Below, in pieces: positions 1-7,059 of a stretch of DNA of 64,000 bases. Positions within the stretch are counted from its first letter, which is position 1; each line of letters opens with the position of its first letter. This DNA comes from Lentzea nigeriaca (lineage in GTDB: Bacteria > Actinomycetota > Actinomycetes > Mycobacteriales > Pseudonocardiaceae): the NCBI RefSeq assembly GCF_016907955.1, contig NZ_JAFBCX010000005.1, positions 124,001 to 188,000 on the forward strand, given 5' to 3'. Both the position numbers and the translations under genes were made by a program. The notes under the pieces are model-generated. The model had not been told where the DNA came from and ran no database searches. It worked only from the letters and a program-made list of their open reading frames with translations.

Positions 1-2
1 GC

Positions 3-557
3 CCGCACCCGGTGATCGCCGTCGCCGGATCGCTCCCGATCGCCGGGAAGCGGCGGCCGACGCTCGGGCTCGCCTGCCGCGCGACCGTGGCGGAGGCACT
101 GCGGAAGGCCTACGAGGAGTGGGTGCAGGGCACGGTGTTCATCGAGGTGTGGTCGGCGCGCAACGGTGATCAGCCGATCGAGGAGGTCACCGACTTCGAC
201 AAGCACGCCGTCTACTACGCCACGCACCCGGACGAGTGGGACGTGCTGCCGTGGTTCGGCGGCATCGAGACGGACCCGCCGCCGGACGCCGCCCGCCGTG
301 GCGCTGCCGGCGAACTGACCGAACTGGTGCACGCACTCGACGGCCGCGGCATCCGGCTCGCGTACCGGGAGCTCACCACGCCGGAACTGTCGGCCGTCGG
401 GCTGCACTGCGTCCGCGTCCTCTCCCCCGACCTCGCGCCACTGCACTCCGACCACCGCTGGCCGCACCTCGGTGGCCGCGCCCGTGAACTGGAGTGGCGC
501 TACCCGCACGCCTCGCCGGGCGTGTTCCCCAATCCAGCACCGCATCCGTTGGGGTGA
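3..557 (+). CDS. YcaO-domain cyclodehydratase, C-terminal part (partial at left edge)
   Basis: The reading frame is open from the window edge and ends at TGA 555-557; roughly 185 residues are visible. The sequence resembles the C-terminal half of YcaO proteins and ends in a proline-rich tail (FPNPAPHPLG), the P-x-P-x-P terminus characteristic of azoline-forming YcaO enzymes. In that family YcaO uses ATP to cyclise Cys/Ser/Thr of a precursor peptide into thiazolines/oxazolines. The ATP-binding core lies outside the window. Only 4 nt separate it from a SagB-like dehydrogenase, which fits a thiazole/oxazole-modified peptide (TOMM) operon. The GTG at position 12 is an internal codon, not a start. 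Confidence 0.8.
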   Translation, partial: PHPVIAVAGSLPIAGKRRPTLGLACRATVAEALRKAYEEWVQGTVFIEVWSARNGDQPIEEVTDFDKHAVYYATHPDEWDVLPWFGGIETDPPPDAARRGAAGELTELVHALDGRGIRLAYRELTTPELSAVGLHCVRVLSPDLAPLHSDHRWPHLGGRARELEWRYPHASPGVFPNPAPHPLG

Positions 558-561
558 GGCC

Positions 562-1215
562 ATGTTCGACGACTTCTGGGCCGCCAGCCGGTTCTCGCCG
601 CTGCACCAGCTGCGGCTCGGTGAACGGCTGCGCGACTTCCGCCCGCGGCCACCGTTGATCGACCCGCTGGAGCTGCCCACCGCACCCCGGCCGCTGCCCA
701 AGCCTCACGACCGGCTGCAGAAGCTGTTCCAGGCCCGCAGAAGCACTCGGGAGTTCACGTCGAAACCGTTGACGGACAAGCAACTCGGCACGGTCCTCGG
801 CGCGCTGGGAGACAACAGCTTCCCGTCGGCCGGCGGGTTGAACCCGATGCGTTGCTACGCGTTCGTGAACGACCGTGCGGTCCGTTACGACATCCGCCGG
901 CACGCCCTGCAGGACATCGGCCCGGCTCCCGCGAACCTGGCCTCGATCCTCGGCACACCCGAGGTCCCGCCGCTCACGATCGTCCTGGTGCTCGCCGACG
1001 CGGAGTCGTTCGAGAAGTACGGCGAACGCGCGGGCAGGTTCGGCCTGATCGAGGTGGGCGCGGCGGCCCAGAGCATCTGCCTCCGTCTGGCGGAGCAGAA
1101 ACTGGGCGGCTATCTGCTGGGCGGAGTAGCCGACAACGAAATGCTTCACTCTCTGGGGCTACCCCGAGACCTCCGCGTGGCCACAGCGATCGCGTGCGGT
1201 CACACGATCACCTGA
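562..1215 (+). CDS. SagB-type azoline dehydrogenase (nitroreductase fold)
   Basis: This 217-residue protein has nitroreductase-family marks: an FMN-binding RRSTREF near residue 58 and PSAGGLNP near residue 90, the signature of SagB/ThcOx enzymes. SagB oxidises azolines made by YcaO to aromatic thiazoles/oxazoles using FMN. The ATG at 562 is chosen because it follows the YcaO stop by 4 nt with a GGGGTGAGG ribosome-binding stretch; a longer frame exists upstream but overlaps YcaO. It is at the short end for SagB proteins and lacks the N-terminal extension many have. It is probably the last gene of the TOMM operon, since an unrelated secreted enzyme follows. Confidence 0.82.
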   Translation: MFDDFWAASRFSPLHQLRLGERLRDFRPRPPLIDPLELPTAPRPLPKPHDRLQKLFQARRSTREFTSKPLTDKQLGTVLGALGDNSFPSAGGLNPMRCYAFVNDRAVRYDIRRHALQDIGPAPANLASILGTPEVPPLTIVLVLADAESFEKYGERAGRFGLIEVGAAAQSICLRLAEQKLGGYLLGGVADNEMLHSLGLPRDLRVATAIACGHTIT

Positions 1216-1299
1216 CGTTCATCAGATCGTGTCTACCGAGGACATTCGACCACCCGCTACAACAAGGCGAGACCCTGCTCACACTCCGAGGAGCTCGCC

Positions 1300-1767
1300 A
1301 TGTCGAAGACCCTGCGCTCGGCATTCGTGGGTGCCACCGCCTCCCTGGCCCTGATCTTCACGGGTGCCCCGGCCCACGCCGTGGACATCGTCGCGGTGAC
1401 CGACGACTACCTGTTCTCGAAATCCCTCACCCAGTTCACAACACTGCGCGCACAGCAGCCCTACGCCGGCCAGCTCGACTGGTCGTCCGACGGCTGCTCG
1501 TACTCGCCGGACAACCCCTTCGGCTTCAAGTTCCTGCCGACCTGCCACCGGCACGACTTCGGCTACCGCAACTACAAGCGCCAGGGGCGGTTCAACGAGA
1601 CCACGCGTCTGCGCATCGACAACAACTTCAAGTCCGACATGTACAACCAGTGCGGCGGCAACTGGGCCTGCAAGCGGACGGCCGACATCTACTACAAGGC
1701 CGTGCGCGAGTTCGGCGGGACCGCTTCGTCGACCGCCACGAGCCTCCGGCAGGCAGGGCTGAAGTAA
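1300..1767 (+). CDS. Secreted prokaryotic phospholipase A2
   Basis: A 155-residue preprotein with an N-terminal signal peptide (about residues 1-27, cleavage probably after AHA). The mature part contains SSDGCS..PFGFKFLPTCHRHDFGYRNY, which carries the Cys-x-x-His-Asp catalytic dyad and nearby calcium-loop region of Streptomyces-type group XIV phospholipase A2; four cysteines could form two disulfides. The enzyme would hydrolyse the sn-2 ester of phospholipids outside the cell. GAGGAG about 8 nt upstream supports the ATG. It stands alone between the YcaO/SagB locus and an acetyltransferase, with a strong hairpin after it. Confidence 0.9.
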   Translation: MSKTLRSAFVGATASLALIFTGAPAHAVDIVAVTDDYLFSKSLTQFTTLRAQQPYAGQLDWSSDGCSYSPDNPFGFKFLPTCHRHDFGYRNYKRQGRFNETTRLRIDNNFKSDMYNQCGGNWACKRTADIYYKAVREFGGTASSTATSLRQAGLK

Positions 1768-1806
1768 GGCGCCGCCGACTGTCAGACCAGCCGAGTACGT
1801 TGAGAT

Positions 1807-1837
1807 GCAGGGGTTCCCAGCCAAAGGGGACCCCTGC
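1807..1837 (+). terminator. Hairpin downstream of phospholipase gene
   Basis: GCAGGGGTTCCC at 1807-1818 pairs with GGGGACCCCTGC at 1826-1837 (11 Watson-Crick pairs and one G-U) across a 7-nt loop. It lies between the phospholipase stop and the acetyltransferase start. No T-run follows, as is usual in actinobacteria, so the terminator role is inferred. Confidence 0.55.
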
Positions 1838-1858
1838 GTCAGCTTGGGGGAACCGACC

Positions 1859-2431
1859 ATGGGCACTCACCACGCCGTCACCTGGCCACCCGCGCCGATC
1901 AAGACAGAGCGGCTGGTGCTCCGCGAGTCGGTGCCCGAAGACCGCCCGGCGTTCATAGACCTGTTCGCCTCACCAGAGGTGGGCGTCTACATCGGCGGCG
2001 CACAAAGACGCGAAGACCTGGAGCGCTCGGCGCCCGAGGTGCCGGGACGCCGCTTCGGCTCCTTCGTGGTCGACCTCGGCGGAACGATGATCGGCATGAT
2101 CACGTTCGACCGGCGTGACCCGCAGCGCCTGGGCCGGCTGCTGCCGGAGGGCGGCGAGGCCGAGCTCGGCTACCTGTTCCTGCCCGAGTCCTGGGGCCGC
2201 GGGTACGCCGCCGAGGCGTGCTCGGCGGCGCTCGACTGGTTCGCCGGCACCCATCCCGGTGAGCCGGTGGTGCTCACGACCCAGACCGCCAACCAAGCCT
2301 CGATGCGCCTCGTCACGAAGCTAGGGTTCACCGAGGTGGAGCGGTTCGAGGAGTTCGGCGCGGAGCAGTGGTTCGGCGTCTGGAACGCTCAGTCCTCGTC
2401 GCCGACGGGGCCTCCGCCGCGCATCAGGTAG
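1859..2431 (+). CDS. GNAT family N-acetyltransferase (RimJ/RimL-like)
   Basis: A 190-residue protein beginning with the typical TERLVLRESVPEDRPAF strand-loop of RimJ/RimL-type GNATs. The acetyl-CoA-binding region is GYLFLPESWGRGYAAEA (Q/R-x-x-G-x-G/A-like loop) and the C-terminal ASMRLVTKLGFTEVERF is the usual GNAT motif B. Such enzymes transfer acetyl from acetyl-CoA to protein N-termini, antibiotics or small amines; the substrate is unknown. The ATG at 1859 is preferred over the upstream 1805 frame because of a GGGGG purine run 10 nt before it and because the extra residues would lie in the hairpin. Its last 43 bases overlap the convergent ftsK 3' end. Confidence 0.82.
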   Translation: MGTHHAVTWPPAPIKTERLVLRESVPEDRPAFIDLFASPEVGVYIGGAQRREDLERSAPEVPGRRFGSFVVDLGGTMIGMITFDRRDPQRLGRLLPEGGEAELGYLFLPESWGRGYAAEACSAALDWFAGTHPGEPVVLTTQTANQASMRLVTKLGFTEVERFEEFGAEQWFGVWNAQSSSPTGPPPRIR

Positions 2432-4761
2432 ACCACGGACTCGAGCTCGTCCGGCTTGATCAGCACCTCACGCGCCTTCGAGCCCTCGGACGGCCCGACG
2501 ACGCCGCGGGTCTCCAGCAGGTCCATGAGGCGCCCCGCCTTCGCGAACCCGACGCGGAGCTTGCGCTGCAGCATCGACGTCGAGCCGAACTGCGACGTGA
2601 CGATCAGCTCGGCCGCCTGCACCAGCAGTTCGAGGTCGTCGCCGATGTCGGCGTCGATCTCCTTCTTCTCGCCCGCCTTGGCCGCCGTGACGCCGTCGGT
2701 GTACTCGGGCTGCGCCTGGTTCTTGGTGAAGTCGACGATCTGGGAGATCTCCTCGTCGCCGACGAACGCACCCTGGATGCGCACCGGCTTCGACGCGCCC
2801 ATCGGCAGGTACAGGCCGTCGCCCATGCCGATCAGCTTCTCGGCGCCCGGCTGGTCCAGGATGACCCGCGAGTCGGTCAGAGACGAGGTCGCGAACGCCA
2901 GGCGCGACGGCACGTTGGTCTTGATCAGACCGGTGACGACGTCCACGGACGGGCGCTGCGTCGCCAGCACCAGGTGGATGCCCGCCGCACGTGCCTTCTG
3001 GGTGATGCGCACGATCGCGTCCTCGACGTCGCGGGGCGCCGTCATCATCAGGTCGGCGAGCTCGTCGACGATCGCCATGATGTACGGGTACGGCCGGTAG
3101 ACGCGCTCGGAGCCCGGTGGCGCGGTGATCTCGCCCGACTTGACCTTGCGGTTGAAGTCGTCGATGTGGCGCACCCGGTTGACCTGCATGTCCTGGTAGC
3201 GCTGTTCCATCTCCTCCACGAGCCACGCCAGCGCGGCCGCCGCCTTCTTCGGCTGCGTGATGATCGGCGTGATCAGGTGCGGGATGCCCTCGTACGGCGT
3301 CAGCTCGACCATCTTCGGGTCGATGAGGATCATGCGCACCTCCTCCGGCGTCGCGCGCGCCAGGAGGGAGACCAGCATCGAGTTGACGAACGACGACTTA
3401 CCGGAACCCGTGGAGCCCGCGACCAGCAGGTGCGGCATCTTCGTCAGGTTCGCGGTGACCATGTGGCCCTCGATGTCCTTGCCGAGGCCGATCACCATCG
3501 GGTGCGTGTCCTTCAACGTCGACGACGCGCGCAGCACGTCGCCCAGGCGCACCATCTCGCGGTCGCTGTTGGGCACCTCGATGCCCACCGCGGACTTGCC
3601 GGGGATCGGCGCGAGCAGGCGGACGTTGTCGGTGGCGACCGCGTAGGCGATGTTCTTGGTCAGCGCGGTGATCTTCTCGACCTTCACGCCGGGGCCGAGC
3701 TCGACCTCGTAGCGCGTGACTGTCGGGCCGCGGGTGAAGCCGGTGACCTGGGCGTCGATCGAGAACTGGTCTAGGACGCCGGTGATGGCCTCGATCATCT
3801 GGTCGTTGGCCTTGCTGCGGGCCTTGGGCGCGTCGCCGTCCTTGAGGATGTTCGGCGGCGGCAGCTGGTAGTCGCCCTCGACGGCGCGCACGGCCATCGC
3901 CGGGGCCTTCTTCGGTTCCTTGGCGGGCTTCGCGGGCGCCGGTTCCGGCTCCTCCAGCGGCAGCTCGGCCTGCGGCTCGTCCTCGACGGGCGCGGCGGCC
4001 TGGCGACGCCTGCTGGGACGGCGCAGGCGGACCGGCTTCGGCTCCTCCTCCTGCTCCTCGTCCCCAGGCGCTTCTTCTCTACCGGCGCCGGGGTGCAGCA
4101 GCGAGCGGATGCGTTCGGGCGCCTGGCGGATCGGCGTGTGCGTCACGACCAGCAGGCCGTACGCGAAGATCAGCAACAGCAACGGCCCCGCGACCCACGG
4201 GGTGAGGCCCTGCGCGAGGAAGCCACCGGCCAGGTAGCCCAGGGCGCCACCGGCGCTGCGGCGTTCGACCGGGTCCATCGGCAGGCCGCCGATGAGGTGG
4301 AACATGCCGAGCACACCGATCATCATCAGCAACGAGCCGATGATCAGCCGCGGCCGCGCTTCAGGCTTCGGGTCGGTGCGCATCAGCGTGATGCCGATGC
4401 CGAGCAGCACGACGGGCACGATCACCGCGGGGAACCCGACGGAGCTGCGCACGGCGACGTCGACCCACTGCCCGACCGGTCCACCTGCCTGCCACCACAC
4501 ACCGGCGCCGGTGATGAACGCGAGCGCGATCAGCAGCAGCCCGAGCCCGTCACGGCGGTGCTCGGGATCCAGGTCCTTGGTACGGCTGACGGTGCGCACG
4601 AGGCTGCCGACACCACGGCCGATGCCACCCCACACGGCGCCGATGGCGCCGCTGCTCTTGCGCGGAGCGGGTTTTCTGGACGCGGTGGAGCGCGCCCGCG
4701 GCTTGGCTGGTGCTTTGCCGCGTGACGTGGTCTTGCGTGAAGTCCCTGTACGCCCGGCCAT
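2389..4761 (-). CDS. ftsK: DNA translocase FtsK
   Basis: A 790-residue septal DNA pump. The N-terminus is basic, followed by about four membrane segments (roughly residues 70-210), an acidic/proline linker, then the RecA-like motor with Walker A GSTGSGKSS and Walker B region MAIVDELADLMM. The C-terminal winged-helix gamma domain (TSMLQRKLRVGFAKAGRLMD) would read polar KOPS-like sequences. FtsK clears chromosome ends from the closing septum and activates XerCD. The linker is short compared with E. coli FtsK, typical for actinobacteria. On the minus strand TACCTT lies six bases before the ATG, so translation may be leaderless. Confidence 0.96.
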   Translation of the reverse strand: MAGRTGTSRKTTSRGKAPAKPRARSTASRKPAPRKSSGAIGAVWGGIGRGVGSLVRTVSRTKDLDPEHRRDGLGLLLIALAFITGAGVWWQAGGPVGQWVDVAVRSSVGFPAVIVPVVLLGIGITLMRTDPKPEARPRLIIGSLLMMIGVLGMFHLIGGLPMDPVERRSAGGALGYLAGGFLAQGLTPWVAGPLLLLIFAYGLLVVTHTPIRQAPERIRSLLHPGAGREEAPGDEEQEEEPKPVRLRRPSRRRQAAAPVEDEPQAELPLEEPEPAPAKPAKEPKKAPAMAVRAVEGDYQLPPPNILKDGDAPKARSKANDQMIEAITGVLDQFSIDAQVTGFTRGPTVTRYEVELGPGVKVEKITALTKNIAYAVATDNVRLLAPIPGKSAVGIEVPNSDREMVRLGDVLRASSTLKDTHPMVIGLGKDIEGHMVTANLTKMPHLLVAGSTGSGKSSFVNSMLVSLLARATPEEVRMILIDPKMVELTPYEGIPHLITPIITQPKKAAAALAWLVEEMEQRYQDMQVNRVRHIDDFNRKVKSGEITAPPGSERVYRPYPYIMAIVDELADLMMTAPRDVEDAIVRITQKARAAGIHLVLATQRPSVDVVTGLIKTNVPSRLAFATSSLTDSRVILDQPGAEKLIGMGDGLYLPMGASKPVRIQGAFVGDEEISQIVDFTKNQAQPEYTDGVTAAKAGEKKEIDADIGDDLELLVQAAELIVTSQFGSTSMLQRKLRVGFAKAGRLMDLLETRGVVGPSEGSKAREVLIKPDELESVVYLMRGGGPVGDED

Positions 4762-4879
4762 GTGTATAAGGTAGTCCCTCGCGTCTCACCAGCCCCGTTT
4801 GCAACTGGGACGCGTGCGAAACCTCATGGTTCCCCGGATCCCGCACGCTGTCGTTCCGACACGCCGTACGCTGCCCCGC

Positions 4880-5653
4880 GTGTCCACACCGCTCTTCTGG
4901 CGCGTGCTCATGGCGCTCGACCGTGGCTTCGTCGCGCTGACCGGCAAGCTCGAGGTCTCCGGCGACGTTCCACCGGAGCTGCTCGGCAAGCCGTTGCTGC
5001 TCGCTTCCAACCACATCGGCAACCTCGACCCGTTCGTGCTCATCGCGGCGTGCCGCAAGATCGGCATCAACCCGCGCTTCATGCTCGCGGGCGGGCTGCT
5101 CGACGCCCCGATCATGGGCCCGGCGCTCAAGGCGTGCGGTCACCTGCGCGTCGACCGCAGGTCGGCGAACGTGGGCGAGGCGATGCACCGCGCCGTCGAG
5201 GCCCTGCAGAAGGGCGGCGACCCGATCGCCGTCTACCCCGAGGGCAAGATCACGCTCGACCCCGGCATGTGGCCGGAGCGCGGCAAGACCGGCGTCGCCC
5301 GCATGGCGCTGGGCGGCGGCATCCCGGTGATCCCGATCAGCCAGTGGGGCGCTCACGAGGCCGTGTACTGGGGCAACCTGCACGTCTCCGGCTGGAAGGA
5401 CTTCCTGCCGTACCTGACGTCGTGGCTGTCCGCGATCCGCAGGCGCCCGACGTTCAAGGTCCACTTCGGCAAGCCGGTCGAGCTGTCCGATCTGAACGCC
5501 GAGACGATGGGCGACGCCCGCCGTGCCCACGAGCGGATCATGCTCGCGATCACCGAGGGCTTGGTGCCGCTGCGCCTCGACGAGCCGGATCTCCCGAAGT
5601 TCCACGACCCGACGCGGCCGACGACCGGTGCCTCCCCCTGGCGGCCCGTCTGA
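4880..5653 (+). CDS. 1-acyl-sn-glycerol-3-phosphate acyltransferase family protein
   Basis: A PlsC-type acyltransferase of about 257 residues. The catalytic NHIGNLD (H-x4-D) box is near residue 46 and the second block YPEGKITLD near residue 118. The family transfers acyl groups to lysophosphatidate or related lysolipids at the inner membrane face. GTG 4880 is chosen because TACGCT at 4867-4872 lies seven bases upstream, matching a leaderless promoter; a TTG at 4799 and ATGs at 4826 and 4910 are in frame. It is divergent from ftsK, and its last 104 bases overlap the convergent membrane-protein gene. Confidence 0.85.
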   Translation: MSTPLFWRVLMALDRGFVALTGKLEVSGDVPPELLGKPLLLASNHIGNLDPFVLIAACRKIGINPRFMLAGGLLDAPIMGPALKACGHLRVDRRSANVGEAMHRAVEALQKGGDPIAVYPEGKITLDPGMWPERGKTGVARMALGGGIPVIPISQWGAHEAVYWGNLHVSGWKDFLPYLTSWLSAIRRRPTFKVHFGKPVELSDLNAETMGDARRAHERIMLAITEGLVPLRLDEPDLPKFHDPTRPTTGASPWRPV

Positions 5654-6230
5654 TCGAGTAGGCGATCACCGTGACCAACATGAACAGCGGCATGGGATTG
5701 CCCATCCAGAGGTTGAGCGCGTAGTCGGCCGCGGGAACGACCAGTGCGAGTGCGAAGGCCTTCGCGGACGCCGTGGGCAGCTTGATCCTCGGATCGGCCC
5801 ACGGCGTGCGGCCCCACGGTTTGGCGACGCTGAGCCACGTCTGGAACGCGATCGCGCCGACCATCAGCGCCGTGCCGACCGGCATCCACGCGGTGACGTG
5901 GCCCTCCGCGGCCTTCTCCAGGTTGCCGCTCAGGATGAAGATGCCGATGTAGAGCTGGCTGACGGTGATCGCGAACTTCGCGAGCACCCACCAGTGCCGG
6001 AAGTAGCCCCACGGCGTCGTGGCGCTGAGCATCATGCCGGTGAACGCGCTGACGTTGGCCATGATCGCGAGCACGTTGTGGTCGAGCACGCGCGCCATCC
6101 TGAAGGCGGTGGAATCACTCGTCTTCATGCCGTAGAGCAGCAACGCCAGCAGTGCCACGGCCTGACTGAGCCAGCCGACCGAGGTCACGACGTGCAGCCA
6201 CACCACCAGAGTTCTCGCGCGCTTCGCCAT
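5550..6230 (-). CDS. Conserved integral membrane protein (DUF2269-like)
   Basis: A 226-residue protein with about five hydrophobic helices spread over residues 5-190 and a basic, low-complexity tail (RRAARGRHR onward). No catalytic motif is recognised; the layout resembles small DUF2269-type actinobacterial membrane proteins. The tail overlaps the end of the convergent acyltransferase by 104 bp and its odd composition probably reflects that overlap. An inverted repeat sits immediately upstream of the start. It follows the alpha/beta hydrolase on the same strand by 49 bp and could be co-transcribed or controlled separately through that repeat. Confidence 0.72.
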   Translation of the reverse strand: MAKRARTLVVWLHVVTSVGWLSQAVALLALLLYGMKTSDSTAFRMARVLDHNVLAIMANVSAFTGMMLSATTPWGYFRHWWVLAKFAITVSQLYIGIFILSGNLEKAAEGHVTAWMPVGTALMVGAIAFQTWLSVAKPWGRTPWADPRIKLPTASAKAFALALVVPAADYALNLWMGNPMPLFMLVTVIAYSIRRAARGRHRSSAASGRGTSGDPARRGAAAPSPR

Positions 6231-6233
6231 GAC

Positions 6234-6250
6234 ATGTAGTGTGCCTACAT
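6234..6250. promoter_or_regulatory. Inverted repeat upstream of membrane-protein gene
   Basis: ATGTAG and CTACAT are exact inverted 6-mers around TGTGC, and two of the next three outer pairs also match. It begins 3 bp before the start of the membrane-protein gene. The position suggests an operator for an unidentified repressor; this is inference. Confidence 0.4.
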
Positions 6251-6279
6251 ATCATGGCGACGCGCATCAGGGATCACCC

Positions 6280-7050
6280 CTACCGAGCGACCCGATCCAG
6301 CCACTCCCCCACGAGCGCGTTGAACAACACGGGCTGCTCGATCTGCAGGTTGTGCCCCGCGGTGTCCAGCACGGCGAACGACGCGTACGGGTAGTGCGGC
6401 AGCAACGCGTACACGTCCTCGTATCCCGTGATGCTGTCCTGACGGCCGGTCAGGAACAGCGCGGGCCGTTCGTAAGTCCCCAGCTCCGGGCCTGCGGACA
6501 GCTCCCAGGCGCCCTGGATCCGTGACATCGCGCCCTGGTTCGCGACCTCGAGGCCCGGCAGGACCTCCTCGGCGAACCGGCGTGCCGTCTCCGCCGTCCG
6601 CACCACGGCCATGCCGTCGAACTGCGCGGCCAGTTCCGGATCCAGCACGACGCCGTCCGACCTGCGCACCTCGAACTGAGGCACGGTCCGGTCAGCCGCG
6701 AAGGCCTTCGTGCCGATCGGGCAGATCAGGGCCAGCCCGTGGACCTGGTCCGGTCGCCGATGCGCCAACGCCCGCGCGAGGTAGCCGCCGTACGACTCGC
6801 CGATCAGCAGGAACGGCTCCGCGCCGATCTCCGCGTCGACGAATTTCTCCAGCGCCGCAAGCATGTCGTCACTGGAGTTGACGCCGTCCGCTGGCGACTT
6901 CCCCATCGCCGGCAGGTCGGGGTACAGGCGCCGGTAACCGGGCCTGGTGGCGAAAAGCGGTTCCAGACAACCGAGCATCAGGCGATGGTCAGGTGTCCAG
7001 CCGTGGATGGCGAGCACCGGAGTGCCCGCACCGTGTTCTACGAAGTGCAC
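6280..7050 (-). CDS. Alpha/beta-fold hydrolase
   Basis: A 256-residue alpha/beta hydrolase. The oxyanion HGW motif is near residue 17, the nucleophile elbow GESYGG near residue 86, the acidic residue in LTGRQDSITG near residue 205, and the catalytic histidine in DTAGHN near residue 234. The complete Ser-Asp-His triad predicts an active esterase, lipase or C-C hydrolase; the substrate cannot be read from sequence. It starts with GTG nine bases after the stop of the SARP regulator, so it is probably the second gene of that transcript. Confidence 0.87.
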   Translation of the reverse strand: MHFVEHGAGTPVLAIHGWTPDHRLMLGCLEPLFATRPGYRRLYPDLPAMGKSPADGVNSSDDMLAALEKFVDAEIGAEPFLLIGESYGGYLARALAHRRPDQVHGLALICPIGTKAFAADRTVPQFEVRRSDGVVLDPELAAQFDGMAVVRTAETARRFAEEVLPGLEVANQGAMSRIQGAWELSAGPELGTYERPALFLTGRQDSITGYEDVYALLPHYPYASFAVLDTAGHNLQIEQPVLFNALVGEWLDRVAR

Positions 7051-7059
7051 GAGGCAGTT

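Noticed and set aside
2368-3774. Long plus-strand frame antisense to ftsK
   Set aside because: High-GC shadow frame; its Arg/His-rich product has no domain, while ftsK on the other strand is certain.
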